A stretch of DNA of 64,000 bases from Paraburkholderia polaris (GTDB lineage: Bacteria; Pseudomonadota; Gammaproteobacteria; Burkholderiales; Burkholderiaceae), in contig NZ_JABBGJ010000012.1 in the NCBI RefSeq assembly GCF_012927345.1, positions 62,001 through 126,000 on the forward strand. The letters run 5' to 3'. The notes under the pieces are model-generated. The model was not told where the DNA came from, searched no databases, and saw nothing but the letters and a program-made list of their open reading frames with translations. Position 1 is the stretch's first letter; every line of letters begins with the position of its first letter. Both the position numbers and the translations under genes were made by a program. Positions 1-8,742 of this stretch are shown piece by piece.

Positions 1-1
1 G

Positions 2-553
2 CTGAGCCCAGTGCTCGCGCTGCTCTATACGAAGCTCGCAAAGAGCGGCAAGGACGTGCCGGTGGCCGTCAAGTACGCGTTCGGCTTCGCGGTGGTGGCG
101 GCCGGCTTCTTCGTGTACGCGGCGAGCGGCAACTACGCGGTGAACGGACGCGTGTCGTCGTGGTTCATGGTCGGTGGCTACGGCTTGTATTCGCTCGGCG
201 AATTGCTGGTGAGCGGGCTGGGTCTCGCGATGATCGCGCGCTACGTGCCGGCGCGGATGAGCGGCTTCATGATGGGCGCTTACTTCGTGGCGACCGGTGT
301 GTCGCAATACCTGGGCAGCGTGGTCGCGAACTTCGCGCAGATGCCGGCGGGCGATATGGATCCGCTCGAATCGCTGCCGCTGTATACCAAGCTGTTTACG
401 GGTCTGGGCTGGCTCGCGGCGGTGGGCGCGCTGGTGGCGGTGCTGCTGTTGCCGCTGATGCGCAAGCTGTCGCGCGAACATCAGCGTTGCAGCGACGAAG
501 CGCGTGACAACGCGCGGCAAGCGGCTGCTCTGAATGGCGTGGTGACGGAGTAA
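2..553 (+). CDS. POT-family peptide:H+ symporter, C-terminal part (5' truncated by window edge)
   Basis: The frame is open from the first bases of the window, so the true start lies upstream; about 183 codons of the C-terminus are present. The translation is strongly hydrophobic with about four membrane segments. It carries the arrangement typical of the last helices of proton-coupled oligopeptide transporters: SLGELLVSGLGLAMI, then ARYVPARMSGFMMG, then YFVATGVSQYLGS. Members of this MFS branch import di- and tripeptides with protons at the inner membrane. The cytoplasmic tail is short and charged. A strong hairpin follows at 700-737. Family assignment is confident. Substrate is not determinable from this part. 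Confidence 0.85.
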   Translation: MSPVLALLYTKLAKSGKDVPVAVKYAFGFAVVAAGFFVYAASGNYAVNGRVSSWFMVGGYGLYSLGELLVSGLGLAMIARYVPARMSGFMMGAYFVATGVSQYLGSVVANFAQMPAGDMDPLESLPLYTKLFTGLGWLAAVGALVAVLLLPLMRKLSREHQRCSDEARDNARQAAALNGVVTE

Positions 554-699
554 TCTGCTGCGACGTGCATAGCGGCGCCACAGCGCCGCTCAGCGGCCAC
601 AGGAAGTACGCGCAGTTCACACGAAAGCACTGGCCGGTCGCAAGAAAGTACGCGCCGGCGGTTCGACACCATGCGTCTGCCACTCCCGGCAGCGCAACA

Positions 700-737
700 A
701 AAATGGCGCGCCTCGTATTACACGGGCGCGCCATTTT
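700..737. terminator. Perfect 13-bp hairpin, probable terminator after the POT gene
   Basis: AAAATGGCGCGCC at 700-712 pairs exactly with GGCGCGCCATTTT at 725-737 across a 12-nt loop. The A and T flanks lie inside the stem, so it could terminate in both directions. It lies about 150 bp past the stop codon of the peptide transporter. Confidence 0.6.
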
Positions 738-784
738 GCGTTTTATGCGCTGCGCAGCACTGCGCTCGCTTGCGCGTAATCGTA

Positions 785-819
785 TTTACTCCGCGCATTT
801 ACTCCGCGCATTTACTCCG
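785..819. repeat. 13-bp tandem repeat, 2.7 copies
   Basis: The unit TTTACTCCGCGCA occurs at 785-797 and 798-810 and partly at 811-819. It sits exactly at the 3' end of the AhpD-like relic. On the minus strand each copy contributes a TAA stop. Confidence 0.7.
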
Positions 820-925
820 GCATTTTCCGGAACGAAACCGCAATTCGGTTCCAGCCGTTGATCGCAATGATCAGCAACGCCAGGTCGCTAATCTCCTGCT
901 CGGTGAAATGCGGCTTCACCGCCTC
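812..925 (-). pseudogene. Relic of a carboxymuconolactone decarboxylase / AhpD-like gene (C-terminal end only)
   Basis: Reading the minus strand from about 925 down to the TAA at 812-814 gives the C-terminus of a CMD/AhpD-family protein. Recognisable pieces are HFTEQEISDLALLIIAINGW, NRIAVSFR and a final KMPE. That is the usual ending of Burkholderia AhpD-like peroxidases of about 150 residues. Upstream of about 925 the frame loses similarity and no start codon or catalytic CxxC motif remains. I infer that a deletion removed the N-terminal three quarters, leaving this relic beside the MocR promoter. Confidence 0.7.
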
Positions 926-1031
926 CCCTTATCGTAAGTGTCCGCTCCGATGGCGGCGACGGAGGTAAGCTTACGGTTGGCACTGGTCTTTCGGAATAAC
1001 CATTTCCTGGATATTTGAGGTAACCACTCGG

Positions 1032-2510
1032 ATGGAGATCCATATCACGGTAGAAGGGCGACACGATCTGTCCGGACAGATCTACCGGCAGTTGCGTGCC
1101 GGCATACTCGAAGGGCGCCTCGCCGGCGGCACGCAGTTGCCTTCCACGCGCGATCTCGCCACGCAATTGGGCGTCTCGCGCAAGACCACGCTCGACGTGT
1201 TTGAACGGCTCCTCTCTGAAGGCTATCTGAGCGCCCGCGCCGGCTCGGGCACCTTCGTCGCCGATGGTCTGGAGCGTTTGCCGGTGGAGCGCTCGTCGCA
1301 TGCACTGGCCGCCGAGTCGGCGCGCGAGCGGGCGAAGGCGAAGCAGAAAGCCGCGGCGCGTGCCCAGCCGCTGTGGGAGCAGATGCCTGAGAGCTTGCCG
1401 TTGCCGCGGCCCACGGTGGCCTCGCCGCACGATTTCGTCGGCGGCGCGACCGACAAATCGCTGTTTCCCTTCGACGTCTGGCGCCGTTGCGTGAACCACG
1501 CCTTACGTGTGCAAGCGCGCGGTCCAGGCACCTATCGCGACCCGGCCGGCGAGCAGGAATTGCGCCTTGCGATTTCGCGCTACCTGGCGTTCAACCGCGC
1601 GGTTACGAGCAACTGGGACGACGTAATCGTCACGCAAGGCGCCCAGCATGCACTCGATCTGATCGCGCGAATCACATTGCGGCCCGGCGAAATCGCGGCG
1701 CTTGAAGACCCCGGCTACCCGCCGGTCCAGGCGTGCTTCACGGCGACGGGCGCACGCGTGGTGCCGGTGCCGGTGGACAACGAAGGCCTGATCGTGAGCA
1801 AGCTCCCGGACAAGGCGCGGCTCGTCTACGTGACGCCTTCGCATCAGTTCCCGCTCGGCATGCCGATGAGTCTGGAGCGGCGCGTCGAATTGCTCGAGTG
1901 GGCGCAGAAACGCGGCGCGGTGATCATCGAAGACGACTACGACTGCGAGTACCGTTTCGAAGGCCGGCCGATGGAGCCGCTGAAAAGTCTCGACCGCGCC
2001 GGTCTCGTCGCTTACGTGGGCACGTTCTCGAAAACGATATTCCCGGAGCTGCGGGTCGGCTACGTGGTGCCGCCGTCCTCCCTCAATGGACCGCTCTTAA
2101 AGGCGAGGCAGATCGCCGACTGTCACGGCTGCACCCTCACACAAACCGCGCTCGCGACCTTCATGCTCAACGGCGACTTCGCCAAGCATCTGCGGCGCAT
2201 GCACAAGACCTATGCGGCGCGCCGCGCGATGCTGCTGGAGCATCTGCAAGGCGATCTCGCGCCCTGGTTCGAACCGATCGTGCCGACCGCCGGCATCCAT
2301 ATGGCAACGCGGCTGAAGGCGCCGTTGACCGAGGAGGCGCTGGTGAGCGCCGCGCGTGAAGCGTCGATCGGTTTGTATGGGCTCGCGCCGTTTTATCAGC
2401 GCGCGAAGCCGCAGCCCGGCTTGATGTTTGGCTACGGCAGCATCGCCGTCGAACATATCGAGGCGGCGCTTACCAAGCTCGCCGGCATCCTGCCGCGCCT
2501 CGCGCGCTGA
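1032..2510 (+). CDS. MocR/PdxR-type transcriptional regulator (GntR HTH + aminotransferase fold)
   Basis: A 492-residue protein with the fused architecture of MocR regulators. A GntR winged helix lies at about residues 10-78 (QLPSTRDLATQLGVSRKTTL, then EGYLSARAGSGTFVA). A linker follows, then a class I aminotransferase-like domain from about 130 to the end. The PLP-binding lysine is visible in GTFSKTIFPELRVGY (K334), and EDDYDCEYR at about 300-308 is the family signature. Such proteins sense PLP or an amino compound and regulate a neighbouring gene. The only upstream neighbour is the AhpD-like relic on the opposite strand, so its original divergent target may have been lost. ATG at 1032 follows GAGGTAACCACTCGG. 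Confidence 0.92.
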   Translation: MEIHITVEGRHDLSGQIYRQLRAGILEGRLAGGTQLPSTRDLATQLGVSRKTTLDVFERLLSEGYLSARAGSGTFVADGLERLPVERSSHALAAESARERAKAKQKAAARAQPLWEQMPESLPLPRPTVASPHDFVGGATDKSLFPFDVWRRCVNHALRVQARGPGTYRDPAGEQELRLAISRYLAFNRAVTSNWDDVIVTQGAQHALDLIARITLRPGEIAALEDPGYPPVQACFTATGARVVPVPVDNEGLIVSKLPDKARLVYVTPSHQFPLGMPMSLERRVELLEWAQKRGAVIIEDDYDCEYRFEGRPMEPLKSLDRAGLVAYVGTFSKTIFPELRVGYVVPPSSLNGPLLKARQIADCHGCTLTQTALATFMLNGDFAKHLRRMHKTYAARRAMLLEHLQGDLAPWFEPIVPTAGIHMATRLKAPLTEEALVSAAREASIGLYGLAPFYQRAKPQPGLMFGYGSIAVEHIEAALTKLAGILPRLAR

Positions 2511-2534
2511 CGAACCGAAGTGCACACGAATAAT

Positions 2535-2675
2535 ATGCCGGCATGGCTGATACGCGCGGCCAATGCGGAGTTACCCGAGGCCAATCTGGCGCTGGCGATC
2601 GCCTGTCGCAACGGCGAGCTCGGTATGGCGCGCGACGAAGACGCGTACTGGGCCCACGTGAAAGAGCGAGCATGA
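2535..2675 (+). CDS. Small hypothetical protein, 46 aa
   Basis: A short reading frame 25 bp after the MocR gene encodes a 46-residue peptide beginning MPAWLIRAANAELPEA and ending AYWAHVKERA. Third positions are G/C-rich like the neighbours, and a clean terminator hairpin lies 75 bp downstream; both favour a real gene. There is no signal peptide or membrane segment. I do not recognise the family. It could be the last gene of a short operon with the regulator. Confidence 0.45.
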   Translation: MPAWLIRAANAELPEANLALAIACRNGELGMARDEDAYWAHVKERA

Positions 2676-3141
2676 TCTGAAGCACGTCCGCCGGCCATGA
2701 TCGCGCCTTGAAATGGCCTGCGATTTTCTGTCGCAGAACAACGTTAGCCGCCCCTTGCAGTGACTTTCGCTGCAGGGGGCGTGTTTTTTCCGCTGTATGA
2801 ATCGGCATGGCGAGCGCGTGGGCGAGTCGCGATTTGGCCATCGAGTCGCCATCCGCCGGCTATCGCCTGGCGTCGAAAGTGCCTCTATTCATGCGTCGAA
2901 ATGACTTGTAACGCACGTTACGTGTTGGTGTTGCAGACCTCTTTGAAGCACGCAGACGCACGTTTACCCGCTAAAACAAGGATCAAAATGTGTTGCGCAG
3001 TCTGCGCCGCGCAACAAACCTTCGCTGTTATACACAAAAGAGTCGCGCAAATCGTATTAGCGCTTGTAGAATCCGGCGTTGAAGCGTGCACATACCGTGT
3101 GCGCTTCGTGCAATTCACTGACCACTACAGGTAGGAGAAAC
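2676..3141. other. Intergenic region: terminator, then HU-gene upstream region
   Basis: No credible gene is seen. The first part holds the terminator at 2749-2789. From about 2900 the sequence becomes AT-richer and leads into the ribosome site GTAGGAGAAAC before the HU start at 3142. A TAGAAT hexamer near 3066 could be a -10 element but lacks a clear -35. Confidence 0.5.
2749..2789 (+). terminator. Rho-independent terminator
   Basis: CGCCCCTTGCAG (2749-2760) pairs with CTGCAGGGGGCG (2770-2781) with one G-T pair. The hairpin is followed immediately by TGTTTTTT. It terminates the MocR/small-ORF transcript. Confidence 0.8.
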
Positions 3142-3594
3142 ATGCCGACTTCCGCAAAAAAGGTGGCCAAGAAGGCTGCTGCCCCGGTACCGACCAAGAA
3201 GGTTGCTGCAAAGAAAGTCCCTGCGAAGAAAGCCGTCGCAGCTAAGAAGGTCGCCGTGAAGGCGTCCAGCGCTCCGTCGCCGATCAAGGACACCTTCACG
3301 AAGGCCTCGCTGGCTGCACACGTCGCTGAACGCGCCGCTGTGGAACCGAAGACCGCCAAGGCCGTGCTGGCCGCGCTCGAAGACACGATCCTCGGCGCTG
3401 TGCACAAGAAGGGCGCTGGCGAATTCACGCTGTCGGGTCTTCTGAAGATCGTCGTGCAAGCTGTGCCGGCGAAGAAGAAGCGCTTCGGCAAAGACCCGTT
3501 CTCGGGCGAAGAGCGTTGGTTCCCGGCCAAGCCGGCTAGCGTGCGCATCAAGGCACGTCCGCTGAAGAAGCTGAAAGACGCAGCAGCAGGCTGA
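3142..3594 (+). CDS. HU-family DNA-binding protein with Lys/Ala-rich N-terminal tail
   Basis: A 150-residue nucleoid protein. Residues 1 to about 45 are a histone H1-like tail of AKK/VAAKK repeats. Residues 48-145 form an HU/IHF-type domain (TKASLAAHVAERAAVEPKTA, then GEFTLSGLLKI). This domain would bind and bend DNA, with the tail adding charge neutralisation. Core HU proteins are about 90 residues, so the extra mass is the tail and a modified arm region (KKKRFGKDPFSGEERWFPAK). An upstream ATG exists, but ATG 3142 has the strong site GTAGGAGAAAC. The gene is monocistronic, with its own terminator at 3708. Confidence 0.9.
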   Translation: MPTSAKKVAKKAAAPVPTKKVAAKKVPAKKAVAAKKVAVKASSAPSPIKDTFTKASLAAHVAERAAVEPKTAKAVLAALEDTILGAVHKKGAGEFTLSGLLKIVVQAVPAKKKRFGKDPFSGEERWFPAKPASVRIKARPLKKLKDAAAG

Positions 3595-4067
3595 TCGTGC
3601 TTCATGCGTTACCGCGGTTTTTGAGCGTGGCTTTTTAGCGGTGCGTTTTTAACCGTACGCTTTTGCCGTAGTTAACGTTTGAGCCGACCCGCAGTGCGAG
3701 TTGTCCGAATCCCCGTGGATGCAAATCCACGGGGATTTTTTTATGCTCGGTCCCGGTGTTTTGCGAGTTTGCCGGAAACGCGCCGCGAACCTGGCGCGAG
3801 TTCGGCGTCGCTCCGATGGAGGCTCGCGCCCGGTTTTGCAATGGCCGCCGCCGCCCGCCACGGTGCCCCTTTGCACCGTACTAGCGCATCATGGGCCGCA
3901 GCAGTACGATGGCAGCGAGGCCATGCCGGTCGGGATGCGCTGTTCGCGTGCATGCGGCGTGTTTTGCACGCGAAAAGCTCAATGGCATAACGCTTGCTTG
4001 AATGAGTGTCGAACACCGAATGCGCAGCGCATTCGCCTTCTATCCGACAACAAGAGCGGGGCGTGAC
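3595..4067. other. Intergenic region between HU and the Anbu locus
   Basis: It holds the HU terminator at 3708-3742 and about 320 bp of leader for the ATP-grasp gene. Frames here are shadows. An in-frame ATG at 4002 would lengthen the ATP-grasp protein by 22 residues but has no ribosome site. Confidence 0.5.
3708..3742 (+). terminator. Rho-independent terminator after the HU gene
   Basis: AATCCCCGTGGAT (3708-3720) pairs perfectly with ATCCACGGGGATT (3725-3737) across a GCAA tetraloop, followed by a T run. Confidence 0.9.
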
Positions 4068-5477
4068 ATGCGATGCTATGACGAGATGCGTCATTATGAC
4101 GATTCCGTGCGGCCACACTACGCGCGCTTTGAGCGGTGGCTGGTGGAGCAGGGCAACGAGGCGATCGCACGTAAGCGTGCGGAAGCCGACCTGCTGTTCC
4201 GCCGGGTCGGCATCACCTTCGCGGTGAACGGCGATTTGTCCGGCACCGAGCGGCTGATTCCCTTCGATCTGATTCCGCGCATCATTCCGCGCAGCGAATG
4301 GCAGACGCTGGAGGCCGGTTTGCGCCAGCGGGTGCAGGCGCTCAATCTGTTTATCCACGACGTCTATCACGATCGCAATATCGTGCGTGCCGGGATCGTG
4401 CCGGCCGAACAGGTCTATACCAACGCGCAATACCGGCCTGAAATGCAGGGCGTGAATGTGCCGCTCGGTGTTTACGCGCATATCGCTGGGGTCGACGTGG
4501 TGCGCGCGGGCGACGAGGGCGACTTCTACGTGCTCGAAGACAACCTGCGGGTGCCGTCGGGCGTGTCCTATATGCTGGAGAACCGCAAGATGATGATGCG
4601 GCTTTTCCCTGAGCTGTTCGTGCAGAACCGCATCGCGCCGGTCGCGCACTATCCCGATCTGCTGCTCGACACACTGCGCTCGGTGGCGCCCGAAGGCGTC
4701 GACGATCCGGTCGTGGTGGTGCTCACGCCGGGCATGTACAACTCCGCGTATTTCGAGCACACCTTCCTCGCGCAGCAGATGGGCGTCGAACTGGTGGAAG
4801 GCAAGGATCTCTTCGTCGACGACAACTATGTGTTCATGCGCACCACGCAGGGGCCGAAGCGCGTCGACGTCATCTACCGCCGCGTCGACGACGATTTTCT
4901 CGATCCGCTCGCCTTCCGCAACGATTCGGCGCTGGGCGTGCCGGGTCTGTTGACCGCGTATCGCGCCGGACGTGTCGCGCTTGCGAACGCCATGGGCACC
5001 GGCATCGCCGACGACAAATCGATCTACCCGTACGTGCCGGAAATGATCGAGTTTTACCTTGGCGAGAAGCCGATCCTCAATAACGTACCCACATTCCAGT
5101 GCCGCAAGCCCGACGATCTCGCATACACGCTCGCGCATCTGGCCGAGCTGGTGGTGAAGGAAGTGCACGGCGCGGGCGGCTACGGGATGCTGGTGGGGCC
5201 GGCGTCGACGAAAGCCGAAATCGAATCGTTCCGCGAGCGCCTGATTGCGCGGCCCGCGGGTTATATCGCGCAGCCCACGCTGGCGCTCTCAGCATGTCCG
5301 ACCTTTGTCGAAGCGGGCGTCGCGCCACGCCATATCGACTTGCGGCCCTTCGTGCTGTCCGGCAAGACCGTGACAATGTGTGCCGGCGGTCTCACGCGCG
5401 TGGCGTTGCAGGAGGGTTCGCTCGTCGTCAATTCGTCGCAGGGAGGCGGGACTAAAGATACGTGGATGGTCGACTGA
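4068..5477 (+). CDS. Circularly permuted type 2 ATP-grasp protein (COG2308)
   Basis: A 469-residue protein that starts MRCYDEMRHYDDSVRPHY and continues with ADLLFRRVGITFAV, GTERLIPFDLIPRII and EDNLRVPSGVSYMLENR, all hallmarks of the circularly permuted ATP-grasp family. Members are predicted amide-bond ligases acting with alpha-E proteins. The protein or peptide substrate is unknown. I prefer ATG 4068, which follows AGCGGGGCGTGAC, over ATG 4002, which lacks a ribosome site. It heads a locus with alpha-E, transglutaminase and Anbu, the conserved neighbourhood in which this family is usually found. Confidence 0.9.
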   Translation: MRCYDEMRHYDDSVRPHYARFERWLVEQGNEAIARKRAEADLLFRRVGITFAVNGDLSGTERLIPFDLIPRIIPRSEWQTLEAGLRQRVQALNLFIHDVYHDRNIVRAGIVPAEQVYTNAQYRPEMQGVNVPLGVYAHIAGVDVVRAGDEGDFYVLEDNLRVPSGVSYMLENRKMMMRLFPELFVQNRIAPVAHYPDLLLDTLRSVAPEGVDDPVVVVLTPGMYNSAYFEHTFLAQQMGVELVEGKDLFVDDNYVFMRTTQGPKRVDVIYRRVDDDFLDPLAFRNDSALGVPGLLTAYRAGRVALANAMGTGIADDKSIYPYVPEMIEFYLGEKPILNNVPTFQCRKPDDLAYTLAHLAELVVKEVHGAGGYGMLVGPASTKAEIESFRERLIARPAGYIAQPTLALSACPTFVEAGVAPRHIDLRPFVLSGKTVTMCAGGLTRVALQEGSLVVNSSQGGGTKDTWMVD

Positions 5478-5677
5478 CGCGGTTGCCAATGCGGTTGCTG
5501 CGGTTGCTGCGGTGGCTCAGGTCACAGCTCATGCAGCAACTCCTGTAGCCATGCAGGCAACCGCGCCCGCAACCTAACGCGCCGGCAGATAAGTCAGACT
5601 GTCGCCGGCGCACACGGATAACCAGCGCGGACCTTTTACTTTTGCAAAGGTCGCGTCATCAGATACGGAACGCCGTC

Positions 5678-6628
5678 ATGCTAAGCCGAACCGCCGATCA
5701 CCTCTTCTGGATGGCCCGCTACATGGAGCGCGCGGAGAATACCGCCCGCATGCTCGATATCAACCTGAAGGCCTTGCTGTTGCCGCAGACGCCCGAACAG
5801 GAGGCGCGCGCGCAACGTTCGGTGCTGCGCATCTCCGAACTCGAATCTGCCTTCGCTCAACGCTACGACGAACCGACCCGCGAACATGTGCTCGATTTCA
5901 TGGTGGCCGATGCGACCAATCCGTCGAGTATTCATTCGTGTTTGCAGGCCGCGCGCGAAAACGCCCGCGCTGTGCGCGGCACGCTGACGACCGAATGGTG
6001 GGAGACCATCAACGACACCTGGCTCGAGTTCAACGAGCGCAAGTTGTCCGGTCAAGCCGCGAGCAATCCGGGGGCATTGTTCGAGTGGGTGAAGTTCCGC
6101 TCGCACCTGTCGCGCGGCGTGACGATCGGCACCGCGCTGCAGGACGACGCGTTCTTCTTCACGCAGCTCGGCACGTTCCTCGAACGCGCTGACAACACCG
6201 CGCGGATTCTCGACGTGCGTTTTGCCGACGTCGAACCGAATTCACGCGATGCCGCGCGTCAGCTCGAAGACTTCTACTACTGGACTTCGATTCTCAGTTC
6301 GGTATCGGCACTGGAGATTTATCGCAAGGTGTATCGCGATGTCGTCACGCCGGCGCGGGTGGTTGAATTGATGATCCTGAACCAGCAGATGCCGCGCTCG
6401 CTGCTCGCTTCGCTCGAAGGCGTCTGCGTCAATCTGGCGATGCTGCGCACTTCCGGCTCGAACCAGTGCGAACGGTTTGCCGGCAAGCTGCGCGCCGAGC
6501 TGGTGTACTCCGACATCCGGCAGATTTTCGAAGCCGGCCTGCACGCCTATCTGACGCAGTTCCTTGCTCGCGTGTTCGAGCTCGGCAATCTGGTTGCGCG
6601 TACCTATCTGATGCTGCCAGTCGCCTGA
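5678..6628 (+). CDS. Alpha-E domain protein (COG2307)
   Basis: A 316-residue protein starting MLSRTADHLFWMARYMERAE, the diagnostic start of alpha-E proteins. These are all-helical proteins that almost always accompany the circularly permuted ATP-grasp ligase. A second copy of the same motif appears in the middle (FFFTQLGTFLERADNTARIL), showing the internal repeat of the fold. The in-frame ATG at 5642 is less likely than 5678, which matches the family start. It lies 200 bp after the ATP-grasp gene and 13 bp before the transglutaminase, so co-transcription is expected. The biochemical role is predicted only. Confidence 0.9.
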   Translation: MLSRTADHLFWMARYMERAENTARMLDINLKALLLPQTPEQEARAQRSVLRISELESAFAQRYDEPTREHVLDFMVADATNPSSIHSCLQAARENARAVRGTLTTEWWETINDTWLEFNERKLSGQAASNPGALFEWVKFRSHLSRGVTIGTALQDDAFFFTQLGTFLERADNTARILDVRFADVEPNSRDAARQLEDFYYWTSILSSVSALEIYRKVYRDVVTPARVVELMILNQQMPRSLLASLEGVCVNLAMLRTSGSNQCERFAGKLRAELVYSDIRQIFEAGLHAYLTQFLARVFELGNLVARTYLMLPVA

Positions 6629-6641
6629 CGGAGTTATTTTT

Positions 6642-7469
6642 ATGTACCTGACAATCCGCCACGACACGTCCTACCGCTACGAAGCGACTGTCCATTATTC
6701 GATCCAGCAACTGCGTCTGACGCCGGCAAGCGGCGCCTCGCAGGTAGTGCGGCGCTGGAGCATTGATGCGCCCGGCAAGCTCGACGCCACCTTCGACGCC
6801 TACGGCAATGTGCTGCATACGCTCGTCATCAACAAGCCGCATAGCGAGATTCGTCTGCATGTTGCGGGCGAAGTGGACACGATTCCGCTGATCGATGGCC
6901 AGTTACCCGACGCCGTCGGCCCGATTCCGCTTGAGCATTTCACCTGCTCAACGCGTCTCACGGAGGCCGACGCAGCGATCCGCGAGCTGGCCGGATCGGT
7001 GCCGAGCCTCGCGAGCTCAAGCAATCTGATCGAGTTGTCCGAGCAGATCCTGCAGCGCGTGAAGTACAACCCCGGCATCACCGAAGTCACCAGCACGGCC
7101 GCCCAGGCGCTCGCGCTCGGCAACGGCGTGTGCCAGGACCACGCGCACCTGATGCTGGCCTGCTGCCGCGCGCGCGGCATCCCGGCACGTTACGTGAGCG
7201 GCTACATCGAACCCGGCAATGTCGGCCCCGAAGGAAGGCCCATTGGGGGAGAGCACGGGGCGAGCCACGCATGGGTGGACGTGTGGCTGAACGGCCGTGG
7301 CTGGATTTCCATCGACGTCACGCACGCCGCGTTTGCCAGCGAGATCTACTGCCGGCTCGCCGTGGCGCGCGATTATGAAGCCGCCGCGCCGGTACGCGGC
7401 CGGCGCATCGGCGGGCTGGAGGAGCAACTGAAGGTGTCCGTCACGGTTAGCGCGCAGCTGCCGCAATAG
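6642..7469 (+). CDS. Transglutaminase-like cysteine protease family protein
   Basis: A 275-residue protein. An N-terminal beta-rich domain (residues 1-100, MYLTIRHDTSYRYEATVHYS) typical of bacterial transglutaminase-like proteins precedes the catalytic core. The triad is readable as C164 in GNGVCQDHAHLML, H209 in HGASHAWVDVW and D225 in WISIDVTHA. Bacterial members usually act as peptidases or amide hydrolases rather than cross-linkers. It has no signal peptide, so it should be cytoplasmic with its neighbours. ATG 6642 follows ACGGAGTTATTTTT, 13 bp after the alpha-E stop. Confidence 0.92.
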   Translation: MYLTIRHDTSYRYEATVHYSIQQLRLTPASGASQVVRRWSIDAPGKLDATFDAYGNVLHTLVINKPHSEIRLHVAGEVDTIPLIDGQLPDAVGPIPLEHFTCSTRLTEADAAIRELAGSVPSLASSSNLIELSEQILQRVKYNPGITEVTSTAAQALALGNGVCQDHAHLMLACCRARGIPARYVSGYIEPGNVGPEGRPIGGEHGASHAWVDVWLNGRGWISIDVTHAAFASEIYCRLAVARDYEAAAPVRGRRIGGLEEQLKVSVTVSAQLPQ

Positions 7470-7660
7470 TGGCGAAAGGCTGCTGTTTGGCGGCGCGCTT
7501 GACGGGCGGCTGCAGAAAGGCCGCTGGAATGCGCCCCAGCGAGCGCCGCCCCGCATAGCCGTTCAGTTTTCCCACGCAGCGGCCGTAATACGCGGTAGAG
7601 GCACATGCGCGCCGCATTACAATAGCGCTGTTCTGTCGTTTTTTGCGGGTACCTTTCCTT

Positions 7661-8533
7661 ATGACTTACTGTGTAGCGATGTCCGTCGACGAAGGGCTCG
7701 TGTTCCTTTCGGACACGCGTACCAATGCGGGCGTCGATCACATCAGCACCGCACGCAAGATGTCGGTGTTCGAGCAGCCGGGCGAGCGCATGCTCGTGCT
7801 GCTGGGCGCCGGCAATCTGTCGCTCACGCAAGCGGTGTTGCACGAGCTGTCCGAGCCCACCGATCTCGCGCAGCCCACGCTCTGGAGCGCCCCTACCATG
7901 GCCGACGCAGCGCGCGTGATCGGGCGCGCGGTGCGCAGTGTGCATCAGCGCGAAGCCGAGGCGCTGCAGGAATTCGGCGTCGACTTCAATTGCAGCTTCA
8001 TTCTCGGCGGGCAGATTGCGGGCAACCGGCCGCGCCTGTTCATGATCTACTCCGCGGGCAATTTCATCGAAGCATCGGCCGTGAACCCGTATTTCCAGAT
8101 CGGCGAGGCCAAGTACGGCAAGCCGATCATCGATCGCGTGCTGACACCGTCCACGCCGCTCGACGAAGCCGCCAAGTGCGCGCTGATTTCGATGGATTCG
8201 ACGCTGCGTTCGAATCTTTCGGTCGGGCTGCCGTTGGATCTGCTGGTCTACGAAAAAGACTCGCTGCGCGTCACGCGTTTCGTTTCGATCGACCACGACA
8301 ACACGTACTTCGAGATGATTCACCGTACCTGGGGCGAGCGGCTGCGCCAGGTGTTCGGCGAGATTCCTGATCCGGACTGGCAGGATTCGCCCAATGTGCC
8401 GCTGCAGCAACGCGAGCGTGCACTGGTGCTGCATCGCGCGCCGGTGGGGGCGGACGGCGTGGAGCATGAACTCGATGCGAAGCCGGCGCAGACGTTGGCG
8501 CAGGCGGAGAAGGGCAAGGGCCAGCGGCGCTAG
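7661..8533 (+). CDS. Anbu (ancestral beta subunit) proteasome-type protease
   Basis: A 290-residue Ntn-hydrolase of the Anbu family. The start MTYCVAMSVDEGLVFLSDTR leaves Thr2 as the N-terminal nucleophile after Met removal, as in HslV and proteasome beta subunits. GERMLVLLGAGNLSLTQ and FNCSFILGGQI follow. Choosing ATG 7661 over ATG 7643 is essential, because only that start exposes the threonine. Anbu assembles into open helical rings and typically co-occurs with ATP-grasp, alpha-E and transglutaminase genes, as here. The C-terminal roughly 40 residues after WQDSP are a low-complexity extension. Its physiological substrate is unknown. Confidence 0.92.
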   Translation: MTYCVAMSVDEGLVFLSDTRTNAGVDHISTARKMSVFEQPGERMLVLLGAGNLSLTQAVLHELSEPTDLAQPTLWSAPTMADAARVIGRAVRSVHQREAEALQEFGVDFNCSFILGGQIAGNRPRLFMIYSAGNFIEASAVNPYFQIGEAKYGKPIIDRVLTPSTPLDEAAKCALISMDSTLRSNLSVGLPLDLLVYEKDSLRVTRFVSIDHDNTYFEMIHRTWGERLRQVFGEIPDPDWQDSPNVPLQQRERALVLHRAPVGADGVEHELDAKPAQTLAQAEKGKGQRR

Positions 8534-8742
8534 GCAGTTCAGCGTAGATCCGACGGGCCGGCAGCATCACACCAAGGTCGTCACGAGCCTGTTAAGGGCT
8601 TGCTGACGGCCTTTTCTTTTACGTCACCCGTTGAGTTGATCACGATGGACGCGCAGTGCATGCGCGATTGTCCGTCTATCCGCGGCGCGCGGTGTGACTC
8701 GGACGGCCCTGTTCTCGCCGCGAGCGCCAAAAACCAAGGGGC

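Noticed and set aside
3741..5168. 475-codon minus-strand ORF
   Set aside because: Shadow of the ATP-grasp gene; Arg/His-rich translation without family features.
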